The position numbers and the translations under genes were made by a program. The notes beneath the pieces were generated by a model that had not been told where the DNA came from, did no database searches, and saw only the letters and a program-made list of their open reading frames with translations. Source: SZAS-3 sp964386785 (GTDB lineage Bacteria; Chlamydiota; Chlamydiia; Chlamydiales; JAAKFR01). From it: a stretch of 33,658 bases of DNA. Numbering within the stretch: position 1 is the first letter of the stretch; each line of letters begins with the position of its first letter. Shown piece by piece: positions 6,583 through 14,467 of the stretch. Location of the stretch: contig CAYLUD010000010.1 in NCBI GenBank assembly GCA_964386785.1, positions 1-33,658 of the forward strand, given 5' to 3'.

Positions 6583-8861
6583 AGATGTGGCCCCCTACTT
6601 TGTTTTTGATCGGGATAGCAAGTGCTCTCCTTGCAGAACAAACCATTGAAGAAAAAAGAGAGGCACTACTGTCTCAAAATCCATGTAATGCTTCTTATTT
6701 TGAAGAGTCCGTTCGCTCTATTAATCACGCTCTAGAACAGCAACGTCATCGCTTAGAGGTTGCGTACGAACAGGCTTCTGAAGCAACGCGTCGTGGTGCT
6801 TCAGAAGAAGAGCTCTCCCTTATTCTCAATGGAATCCGCACAATGAAACAAGAACTCCACACCATGCAAGAAATGTGGAGAAGGGAACATCTTGCTGCCA
6901 AAGATTGTGAGGGCTATGCCTTATGGCAAGAGCCAGAAATCTCACTATTTCAGCTCGTCATTGACTATGGTTCTCAAGACTACCTGTACCTATTACCCCA
7001 GGAGTTGCATAGCCGCATGGTGGGTTTATTTTCTAACATACCTATCCCTCAGGCGGCCTGGGGAGAGTGTTTGGAGTTGATTCTAGCTCGATATGGTGTA
7101 GGAGTACGTTCTTTGAATGCATTTACGAAAGAGTTATTTCTCATTAGTGAGGAAGAATCGATTCAGCTGATTACCGATCAGATGGATCTCTTACTAGTAG
7201 CGCCTCCTGCCGCTCGAGTGTGTTATGTACTGGAGCCACCAGGCCCTGACATACGGCCTACTCTACAGTTACTGAATCGTTTTTCTTCTCGTCATGCGGT
7301 ATCGATCTTCCCTTTGTCTGGCAAGGTGTTTCTTGTCGGACCTGCTCATCACATTACCGAATTACTACAACTCTATTCTTTTGCGAGTACCCATCAGGGC
7401 CATCAAGAGTCTCAGGTACTCACTCTCACAAAAGTTGCTGCTGGCCAAATGGAAACAATCCTAAAAAGCGCTTTTACTGCAGAAGGCGGGTCGCTTGAGA
7501 TTTTTCCTTTAGAACAAAACTCACGTACGCTCTTCCTTTCAGGAACTAAACATGAAGTAAGAAAGGCCATTAAATTAGTACAAGACATTGAAAGTCAAAT
7601 TGAGGATCCTCAAGAAAAAACTGTGTTTTGGTACACTGCTAAGCACTCCGATGCGGAGGAGTTAGCTACTGTTCTTGCGCGAGTATATGACCTACTGATC
7701 GGTAAAGAATCTGGGGCATCTAATCTAGTAAAACCAACGAATAAAGAAGAGACTGGCAAAGAGTCTGCGACTAAGGCTCCTCTTGCAGTCGCTCCCCATG
7801 CAGTACAAGCTACTACACCAGCCCACCATCACAAGACAGCAGATGGCCGCAATAATTTCATTGTGGATCCGAAAACAGGCGCTATTGTGATGGTCGTGGA
7901 ACAGAGTGCTTTGTCTAAGATTAAGGATTTATTACGCAAATTAGATGTACCTAAGAAAATGGTGCAGATTGAAGTTCTTCTATTTGAGAAAAAGATGAAC
8001 CACCAAAGTAATATTGGATTAAATCTACTCAAAATAGGATCTGACGCACTCAACAAAGCTGCGACAGGATTCAGTTGGGGCGGGTTATTAGGCGGGGGCA
8101 TTGCCGAATTTTTTACTAGTCGAGCACAGAGTAATACCCTACCAGCTTATGATGTCGCCTACCAATTCCTCATGAGTCAGCAGGATGTACAAATCAACGC
8201 TACTCCCTCCGTAACGACGATGAATCAAACCCCGGCCAAAATTGCGATTGTAGAGGAGCTTTCTATTGATACAGGATCGGGCGAAAAGAAAGAAAAGATG
8301 TACAGCCGCGCCCAGTATGGAATTGTCATGGAAATTACCCCTACCATTACGATGGAATCGACACCAGATGGGGAGTTGGGTTTTATTTTGTTAGATACGG
8401 ACATCATCTTTGATACGACGAAAAAAAATCAAAATGATCGACCTGACGTAACGCGCAGACATATCAAAAATCATGTGCGCATAGCAGATGGGGAAACCGT
8501 TATTTTAGGCGGGTTGCGCAGGAAGAATTCCGATGACTCCCAAGAGTCGATTCCATTTTTAGGAGATATTCCCGGAGTAGGGAAGCTCTTTAGTTGTTCA
8601 AAAACAAATGAAAATAGCACAGAAATGTTTGTCTTTATTACCCCAAAAATTATTCATGACCCCTCTGAGGATATGGAAAAACTGGTGCAAGCAGAACTCA
8701 TGAAACGGCCAGGTGATCTTCCAGAAACTCTCAGTGCTTTGCTGGATGCAAAAAAGGCAGAAAAGCGATTATTTGCACGTAATTCTTCCTCATTGCGATC
8801 TACGCAACAAAACAAAAAAAACGAGGCGCGGGGCTGTGTAGAATATAAAGGAGAGGCGTAA
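6579..8861 (+). CDS. gspD: Type II secretion secretin (GspD)
   Basis: This 760-residue protein should form the outer-membrane channel of the type II secretion system. A signal peptide is visible (about 1-19, cleavage near SALLA). Residues about 21-110 are charged and predicted coiled coil, which is unusual ahead of the N0 domain. N-domain repeats follow (about 210-375), then a low-complexity Thr/Ala/His linker (about 376-424). The secretin core begins near 425 with KMVQIEVLLFE and ends with the signature IPFLGDIPGVGKLF and MFVFITPKII. A charged tail of about 60 residues follows. The chlamydial homologue is CT572. It starts in an ATGA overlap with the upstream gene, and AAGGAGA near its stop serves the next gene. 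Confidence 0.94.
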   Translation: MKMWPPTLFLIGIASALLAEQTIEEKREALLSQNPCNASYFEESVRSINHALEQQRHRLEVAYEQASEATRRGASEEELSLILNGIRTMKQELHTMQEMWRREHLAAKDCEGYALWQEPEISLFQLVIDYGSQDYLYLLPQELHSRMVGLFSNIPIPQAAWGECLELILARYGVGVRSLNAFTKELFLISEEESIQLITDQMDLLLVAPPAARVCYVLEPPGPDIRPTLQLLNRFSSRHAVSIFPLSGKVFLVGPAHHITELLQLYSFASTHQGHQESQVLTLTKVAAGQMETILKSAFTAEGGSLEIFPLEQNSRTLFLSGTKHEVRKAIKLVQDIESQIEDPQEKTVFWYTAKHSDAEELATVLARVYDLLIGKESGASNLVKPTNKEETGKESATKAPLAVAPHAVQATTPAHHHKTADGRNNFIVDPKTGAIVMVVEQSALSKIKDLLRKLDVPKKMVQIEVLLFEKKMNHQSNIGLNLLKIGSDALNKAATGFSWGGLLGGGIAEFFTSRAQSNTLPAYDVAYQFLMSQQDVQINATPSVTTMNQTPAKIAIVEELSIDTGSGEKKEKMYSRAQYGIVMEITPTITMESTPDGELGFILLDTDIIFDTTKKNQNDRPDVTRRHIKNHVRIADGETVILGGLRRKNSDDSQESIPFLGDIPGVGKLFSCSKTNENSTEMFVFITPKIIHDPSEDMEKLVQAELMKRPGDLPETLSALLDAKKAEKRLFARNSSSLRSTQQNKKNEARGCVEYKGEA

Positions 8862-8862
8862 T

Positions 8863-10470
8863 ATGCATTACTCCAAACATACTGATCTCTCCGATGGGCT
8901 TCATGAACTAGCGCGCCAATTGGGGCTGCCTTACCATCCTTCGCTAGCAGACCAGCTGGTAAGCATGAGGGGGCTTGCAGACTGTATTCCTTACACGTTT
9001 GCAAAAAAACATTTAGTTATCGCCCTTGCCTCGCATGAGGACACCATAACGATTGCGATTGCAGATCCTTTGAATTTACAAGCATTGGATGACGTAAGAT
9101 TCATGCTGGATTGTCCTATTTCGTGTGTGGTGGCTCCGCCTCAAGAAATTCAACTCATGATTGATCAAGTGTATCATAATCAGGAGGAATCTCATCAATT
9201 TTTGGTCAACTTAGAGGAACAATCTAAGCATTCTTTGGTAGATGAAGATCCAGAGACAAGTTACGACCTGCTGGCCTCTGATGAAGCGAATCCTACCATT
9301 AAACTGTGTAATTTAATTCTTACCCAGGCTATCGCAGAAGGGGCATCTGATATCCACTTAGAACCTACGGAAGATGATTTGAAAGTACGTTTCCGGCTTG
9401 ATGGTGTATTACAAACAAAACCATTTCCTGTCCGCGAATACCAACAGCAATTACTCACACGAATCAAAGTACTAGCCAAGCTTGATATTGCTGAGCACCG
9501 TTTACCACAGGATGGTCGGATGAAAATTGCGATGGGGGCACGCCAGATCGATTTCCGTGTGAGCACCATTCCCATTACATATGGAGAGCGGATCGTGCTG
9601 CGTCTTCTTGACAAAGGTAATGTGCTACTAGGTCTCAACCAATTGGGATTTCTTCCTAAAGTGCTGGATCGGTTTCGACAAATTTTAGCTCACCCTGAAG
9701 GAATGCTCTTAGTGACGGGGCCAACAGGTAGTGGAAAAACTACCACTCTCTACAGTGCGCTGCAAGAACTGTCTAATGATGAAACCAACATCATGACGAT
9801 CGAAGATCCTGTGGAATACAAAATTCCCACTATTTCCCAAATTGCTGTACACCCTAAAATTGGTTTTACTTTTGTTCGGGGCCTACGCCATATCCTCCGA
9901 CAAGATCCCGATATTGTGATGGTCGGAGAAATTCGTGACTCGGAAACAGCTGAAATGGCTGTACAAGCTTCTTTAACCGGCCATTTAGTTCTTAGCACTC
10001 TCCATACCAATGACGCCTCCTCGGCGATTCCCAGACTCATTGACATGGGCATTGCTCCCTACCTGATCTCGTCGACCCTACTAGGAGTCATCGCTCAACG
10101 GTTAGTACGTCGTATCTGCCCCCATTGCAGACACAGTTATCACCCCGACAAAATGGAATTAGATGAAGTGGGGTTATCCGTGCGTGAATTAGTTGGTGGG
10201 GTTCTATATCAGGGCCAAGGATGTACATCTTGTAGCTTTTCCGGATATCAAGGACGTCATGCAATCTATGAATTGCTCGCTATCTCCCCTACCCTGCAGT
10301 CCCTGATTGCCCAGAGACCTAGTGCACAGGAAGTACAAGCTTGCGCAGAAAAAGAAGGGCTTCTCTCTTCCTTGCGAGAACATGGCAAACACCTCATGCG
10401 TGCTGGAATTACCACCTCTCGAGAAATTCTTAGAGTAACAAAAAAAGGATTGATTTCGGAAGGAGGATAG
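8863..10470 (+). CDS. gspE: Type II secretion ATPase (GspE)
   Basis: This 535-residue AAA+-like hexameric ATPase drives pseudopilus assembly from the cytoplasmic face. Domains in order: an N-terminal MshEN-like region (about 1-105), NTD2 with EGASDIHLEP (about 159-168), Walker A GPTGSGKT (286-293), Asp box and TIEDPVEYK (about 312-320), Walker B DPDIVMVGEIRD (348-359) and His box TGHLVLSTLHTND (about 372-384). A tetracysteine zinc site typical of GspE is complete: Cys419, Cys422, Cys454 and Cys457. Every key motif is intact, so it should be active. The start is one base after the gspD stop, with a good AGGAGA site. The chlamydial homologue is CT571. Confidence 0.96.
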   Translation: MHYSKHTDLSDGLHELARQLGLPYHPSLADQLVSMRGLADCIPYTFAKKHLVIALASHEDTITIAIADPLNLQALDDVRFMLDCPISCVVAPPQEIQLMIDQVYHNQEESHQFLVNLEEQSKHSLVDEDPETSYDLLASDEANPTIKLCNLILTQAIAEGASDIHLEPTEDDLKVRFRLDGVLQTKPFPVREYQQQLLTRIKVLAKLDIAEHRLPQDGRMKIAMGARQIDFRVSTIPITYGERIVLRLLDKGNVLLGLNQLGFLPKVLDRFRQILAHPEGMLLVTGPTGSGKTTTLYSALQELSNDETNIMTIEDPVEYKIPTISQIAVHPKIGFTFVRGLRHILRQDPDIVMVGEIRDSETAEMAVQASLTGHLVLSTLHTNDASSAIPRLIDMGIAPYLISSTLLGVIAQRLVRRICPHCRHSYHPDKMELDEVGLSVRELVGGVLYQGQGCTSCSFSGYQGRHAIYELLAISPTLQSLIAQRPSAQEVQACAEKEGLLSSLREHGKHLMRAGITTSREILRVTKKGLISEGG

Positions 10471-10472
10471 CG

Positions 10473-11648
10473 ATGCCGTATTTTAAATATACTACCATCG
10501 ATCTACAACACATTCGCAATCGAGGCAAAATCTATGCTTCTTCGCTGGAAGAAGCACGCAAACAACTACAAAACACAGGGATTTTTCTGCTTGAGTTACG
10601 TCCCTGCCGAGAAGGCAACTCTCGCTCCATCCCTCCCCCTCTACTTGCCCTATTCATGGAACAGTTAGCCCATTATCTGAAAGCAGGCATGCCTCTTTAT
10701 GAAAGTTTGGGTCAACTTGCCTCTCAACATCGTACGAGCCCATTTTATGCTCTTCTTATGCAACTCTGCGAGCACATCAAACAAGGGCAATCTCTTGAAC
10801 AAGCTCTAGCGCATTACCCCACATTCCCCCCTGTTGTCTTAGCCACTATCGCTGCAGGACAATCCTCAGGGAGATTAGAAGAGGCATTGGAAGAATTGTC
10901 TCGATTGCTGCAAGCGGAAGAAAAATCAAAAAAATTATTTTTATCTGCTTTAATCTACCCAGCTTTGTTATTTAGCTTCTCATGCTGCCTGATCGGTATT
11001 CTCTTATTTTATGTGATGCCTTCTATGGAGACTCTATTCGCAGACCGTCCACTTCATGGTTTTACTCGTCTGATTCTGAACATTTCTCGTGGAGCGCGCC
11101 ATATCCTCCCTTGGATCCCTCCTCTCGTAGCATTAGGTGGTATTTTAGGATTCTATCGTATGAGAAAGCCTGCAACAAGGCTCTATATAGAAAAAAAAAT
11201 CCTCGGCACTCCCGTGGTCGGGCCGTTGCTGCTACAACGAGAACTTTCGCGTTTCAGCTCGCTGATGGGAATGATGTTAGAAAGAGGTATTCCTATTTTA
11301 CAAGCGCTCACCATTGCGCAGTCTACATTTCAGCTCCTGGTATTCAAGAAATTGTTTGAGAACATTGGATCGCGAATCCTGGAAGGAAAGAGTTTGAGTG
11401 CGGAGCTCAAACTCCATAAAGAAATCCCAGATCTATTCACGCAATTTCTTGCACTTGGTGAAGAGGGGGGAGCCCTATCGACCATGTTTCATAAAATAGC
11501 TGCCTTATATCAGAACGATTATGAGCGTTCTCTACAACGACTACTTACCCTGATTCCACCGATCCTGCTCGTCTTTTTAGGCGCGGTCGTAGGATTAATT
11601 ATGTTGTCCATTTTATTACCTCTGACTGACATTCAATCATTTTTGTAA
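10473..11648 (+). CDS. gspF: Type II secretion inner-membrane platform protein (GspF)
   Basis: This 391-residue polytopic protein is the inner-membrane platform that GspE acts on. It carries two T2SSF repeats. The first contains the signature PVVLATIAAGQSSGRLEEAL (about 110-130), the second the parallel IPDLFTQFLALGEEGGAL (about 315-332). Three transmembrane segments are visible, near 160-185, 205-230 and 360-385, the usual GspF topology. Length matches the family (about 400). The ATG at 10473 lies 2 bases after the gspE stop with a GGAGG site overlapping the end of gspE. The chlamydial homologue is CT570. Confidence 0.95.
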   Translation: MPYFKYTTIDLQHIRNRGKIYASSLEEARKQLQNTGIFLLELRPCREGNSRSIPPPLLALFMEQLAHYLKAGMPLYESLGQLASQHRTSPFYALLMQLCEHIKQGQSLEQALAHYPTFPPVVLATIAAGQSSGRLEEALEELSRLLQAEEKSKKLFLSALIYPALLFSFSCCLIGILLFYVMPSMETLFADRPLHGFTRLILNISRGARHILPWIPPLVALGGILGFYRMRKPATRLYIEKKILGTPVVGPLLLQRELSRFSSLMGMMLERGIPILQALTIAQSTFQLLVFKKLFENIGSRILEGKSLSAELKLHKEIPDLFTQFLALGEEGGALSTMFHKIAALYQNDYERSLQRLLTLIPPILLVFLGAVVGLIMLSILLPLTDIQSFL

Positions 11649-11665
11649 ACAACTGGAGAAAAAAA

Positions 11666-12025
11666 ATGAAAAAACAAAAAAGAAGCCTCACTTTGATCGA
11701 AATCATGATTGTAATGCTATTAATTGGCCTAATTGGAGGAGCTCTTGCATTCAACATGAGAGGAAGTTTAGATCGAGGTAAGGCTTTTAAGACAGAGCAA
11801 GCCATTCTACGAATTCAAGATATTCTTGATTTAGCAGTTGCAGAAGGATCCGTGACCTTGGAAGAGATCCCCCGACAATGGAAAACCATCGTAACAAACT
11901 CCCCGCTATGCTCTAAAAATACAGATCTACAGCGTGATGGGTGGGGACATCCCTTTACCGTAACAGTAGAAAATGGCCAAATCTGTGTTCGTTCTATGCC
12001 TGACTCTATAAAGGCGTCTCGATGA
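11666..12025 (+). CDS. gspG: Major pseudopilin, GspG-like
   Basis: This 119-residue protein has a basic leader (MKKQKRS) followed by the type IV pilin hydrophobic helix LTLIEIMIVMLLIG, with Glu at +5. The C-terminal RDGWGHPFTV resembles the DxWGNPY segment of GspG major pseudopilins, so this is the likely shaft subunit. The residue before the predicted cleavage site is Ser, not the usual Gly. It follows gspF after 17 bases, with a GGAGAAAAAAA ribosome site. It ends in an ATGA overlap with the next gene. By position it matches Chlamydia CT569. Confidence 0.85.
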   Translation: MKKQKRSLTLIEIMIVMLLIGLIGGALAFNMRGSLDRGKAFKTEQAILRIQDILDLAVAEGSVTLEEIPRQWKTIVTNSPLCSKNTDLQRDGWGHPFTVTVENGQICVRSMPDSIKASR

Positions 12026-12429
12026 AACGGCAAGCGCTCACCCTTCTGGAACTCTGCATTGTCTTGCTGTTGATTTCCGTAGGTATTGGGCTCTTACCTA
12101 AAGCCTTACCTGTTTTTTTGAAGAGTCGTGCTGTAGAACAAGAAATGGAAGCCGTTCGACAATTCCTACAATTAGCAGAGGGGGTAGCGCAGATGAGCGG
12201 CAACTCTGTTTACGTAGATTGGTATCGAGATGGGGAACATCTCTCGTTCACTGCGGAAGGGCAAGATTTTCATCGACAACGCATCTGCTATAAGGGACTT
12301 TCGGTGGTTGGCCCTTCTTCAATTGTGTTTCCTCTTCAGCATAATCAAGAATTGACCTTGCAGGCGGGAACGCAATCTAAACGTCTATTCTTGGGAGAAG
12401 CTCCGGGGTGGATTCAATGGGTCAAGTAA
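12022..12429 (+). CDS. Minor pseudopilin, GspH-like
   Basis: This 135-residue protein has a very short leader (MKRQA) then a prepilin helix LTLLELCIVLLLISVGIGLL with Glu at +5. The remaining about 105 residues are soluble and beta-rich in appearance, consistent with a minor pseudopilin. Its place directly after the GspG-like gene matches GspH in standard type II operons and CT568 in Chlamydia. The predicted -1 residue is Ala. Both ends overlap neighbours: ATGA with the GspG-like gene and a short overlap with the following gene. Assignment as GspH rests on order and helix rather than on diagnostic residues. Confidence 0.75.
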   Translation: MKRQALTLLELCIVLLLISVGIGLLPKALPVFLKSRAVEQEMEAVRQFLQLAEGVAQMSGNSVYVDWYRDGEHLSFTAEGQDFHRQRICYKGLSVVGPSSIVFPLQHNQELTLQAGTQSKRLFLGEAPGWIQWVK

Positions 12430-12830
12430 CGCGTAGACGCCGCTCTCCGTTTTTGCTATTTGAAGTCCTTTGTAGTTTAGCGTTACTCACCTTAGTCTTA
12501 TTCCCTTTAGTAAGGAGCAGCGCCGAACTACACAGAGCTCGTAAGGCAGCACTTCACACCATTCCAAACCGTCTGATAGAAGCTAAGATTGTAGGCAAAG
12601 TAAAAGAAAAAATGTATCTGCAGGAGATTCCTTTTTCGGTGCTGGAAAGCTCTGCCTATCACGATACCATCTATATTCAGGATCGTTCCTATCACATACA
12701 TGTGCGCTGTATTCGATCGATTCATAAAACGAGCCTCCACAAAAAAGGACTTCTCCTTGCTATTGATGTCTCTTCTGCCGGTCAATCCCCTAATGCGTAT
12801 TGGTGTTTTGTAGAAGGGGTCACCACATGA
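12417..12830 (+). CDS. Minor pseudopilin, GspI-like
   Basis: About 137 residues. A strongly basic leader (VTRRRRSP) precedes the helix FLLFEVLCSLALLTLVLF, which has the Phe/Glu spacing and the EVL-xxxAL pattern of GspI. The residue before the likely mature Phe is Pro. The ATG at 12417 has GGTGG upstream; an in-frame GTG at 12408 is also possible and has GGAGAAG 8 bases upstream, so the exact start is open. It lies inside a chain of overlapping pseudopilin genes and matches CT567 by position. Identity as GspI is inferred from helix pattern and order. Confidence 0.7.
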   Translation: MGQVTRRRRSPFLLFEVLCSLALLTLVLFPLVRSSAELHRARKAALHTIPNRLIEAKIVGKVKEKMYLQEIPFSVLESSAYHDTIYIQDRSYHIHVRCIRSIHKTSLHKKGLLLAIDVSSAGQSPNAYWCFVEGVTT

Positions 12831-13498
12831 GAAAACAGCCCTTTTCGTTGATAGAAATGATGATTGCTCTCGGACTGTTAGGACTCTTAATGACCTCTCT
12901 ATTCTTTTGGTATCAGAATCTAGCCACTCGGTCCAAAGATCGGCCGGCCTCTTTTCAAAAAAAGACACAAGAGTACTATGCCTTTCATCAATTAGAACGT
13001 GTATTTGCTCATCTGGCTCCCCCATTAGGTAGCACGCATACGTATTTCTATACAGAGAGGAATTCCTTAGGAAACACCGATATATTTTTTACTTATGACC
13101 ATGGGACAGACCGAGAACCCGCTTTTTCTGGGGTGCTGTTAGCTACATTACATATAGAGAATCGTCAGTTAGCTCTGACAATATGGCCTCATCCTCAATA
13201 TAGAGATGCCATGGCACCGAGAACGCAGATTTTGTTCCCAGAGGTCTCGCAATGCTCCTTTCGTGGCTTAGCTCCTCGTACTGCAACGACTCTGTTTGTT
13301 TCTTCTCATCCTGTAGGCATACCTCCGATCCAGCCTGGATGGCATACGGAATGGCCACTAGAATGGAATCAACTACCTGGGTTAATTCATATTACTCTGA
13401 CTGGGCAACAAGAATATTGTTGGATATTTGATTCTAATCAACCTATCCTATATTGCGAAGAACAGGCTGTGCCAGCCTCTTGGGAGGGAATGTTATGA
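12827..13498 (+). CDS. Minor pseudopilin, GspJ-like
   Basis: This 223-residue protein begins MRKQP followed by the prepilin helix FSLIEMMIALGLLGLLMTSLFFWY, with Glu at +5. The EMMIALG pattern and the length (about 200 residues) fit GspJ, the wide-headed minor pseudopilin of the tip complex. The ATG at 12827 overlaps the previous stop as ATGA, which is why the longer in-frame start at 12800 is not used. The -1 residue is Pro. It ends in another ATGA overlap with the GspK-like gene, so the five pseudopilin genes are translationally linked. By order it matches CT566 in Chlamydia. Confidence 0.72.
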   Translation: MRKQPFSLIEMMIALGLLGLLMTSLFFWYQNLATRSKDRPASFQKKTQEYYAFHQLERVFAHLAPPLGSTHTYFYTERNSLGNTDIFFTYDHGTDREPAFSGVLLATLHIENRQLALTIWPHPQYRDAMAPRTQILFPEVSQCSFRGLAPRTATTLFVSSHPVGIPPIQPGWHTEWPLEWNQLPGLIHITLTGQQEYCWIFDSNQPILYCEEQAVPASWEGML

Positions 13499-14406
13499 GT
13501 CCATTCTTATTCACTTGCCTCTTTCTAGTCTTGATTGGAGCCATGACGACATCAGAATTTCAAGGGGTACAAAAAGACCTCTGGTTACAGTCTGTGATTC
13601 AGCGACGAATCACGCAAGAACAGCATCTCAATTGCCTAGTCGCACAAGCTCGATTTGAAGATCTCCATGATGAGCGGGCAGCTACTCCGCTGCGAATGAG
13701 ACGTCCCAAGGCGCCCTCACCCACTCTCACCCCTGCCAAATCTACTTCCCTAAACTATAATACAGCGAGACCTCCTAACAACTCTCGACTCAATTTCTAC
13801 CTTCTGATCCAAGAGGAGGACTCTTTTCTTTATGATGTCACGGTGCGATTGTTACGCAATCTATATCATGAATCCCCCGGCTTTGTGCCCGGCATGGAAA
13901 TCCAGCTGATTGAGGCGTTACGTCGCCAAAAAAATGAGATGACGGCCTTCGTATCACCCGATGAACTGGCTACTGTATATCTGGGCAATGAGAACCTACA
14001 GAACTGGTGGTACACCCTACTTCGAGGAGAAGGAGTGCCCTCTCTTCTGTACTATATCACATATGACTCTGCAGGCACGGCAAATCAGAAAAAAATCAAT
14101 CTTCTCTTTGCCTCACAAGAAATTCGTTCTGCTATTTTTCACGATGCAATCCTAGAAGAAAAATTAGAACACATTCTAACCGAATTATGGCGTACCATTC
14201 TAAATGAAGAGAATCTTCCACAAACAGAAAGAATGACTAGGACTAAAATACGACAAACCCTGCAGCAACAGGTGGTAGACCTGATGGAACAATCCCATAT
14301 ACCGTCTGAAGTCAGAAAAAAAATTGATTACACTCTAGGAAAATCGGGAGATATTCTTTTTGTACAAGATCCCTTGACGGGTCGATGGGAACGTAGAAAA
14401 AAATAG
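13495..14406 (+). CDS. Minor pseudopilin, GspK-like
   Basis: This 303-residue protein starts with a hydrophobic helix (about 3-19, MSPFLFTCLFLVLIGAM) that has no Glu at +5. GspK is the known pseudopilin that lacks this Glu, and its large size (about 300) also fits. The rest is soluble and mainly helical in look. The ATG at 13495 overlaps the previous TGA and has a strong GGGAGGGA site, which decides the start over the longer frame from 13453. It is the last gene of the secretion operon; a kinase gene converges from the other strand 61 bases later. By position it matches CT565. The GspK call is by length, order and the missing Glu. Confidence 0.65.
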   Translation: MSPFLFTCLFLVLIGAMTTSEFQGVQKDLWLQSVIQRRITQEQHLNCLVAQARFEDLHDERAATPLRMRRPKAPSPTLTPAKSTSLNYNTARPPNNSRLNFYLLIQEEDSFLYDVTVRLLRNLYHESPGFVPGMEIQLIEALRRQKNEMTAFVSPDELATVYLGNENLQNWWYTLLRGEGVPSLLYYITYDSAGTANQKKINLLFASQEIRSAIFHDAILEEKLEHILTELWRTILNEENLPQTERMTRTKIRQTLQQQVVDLMEQSHIPSEVRKKIDYTLGKSGDILFVQDPLTGRWERRKK

Positions 14407-14467
14407 AAGTGCTCTAGCTGATTGCATTCCATGAAATAGACGCAAGCCTGAGGACAACAAAGTGCAG

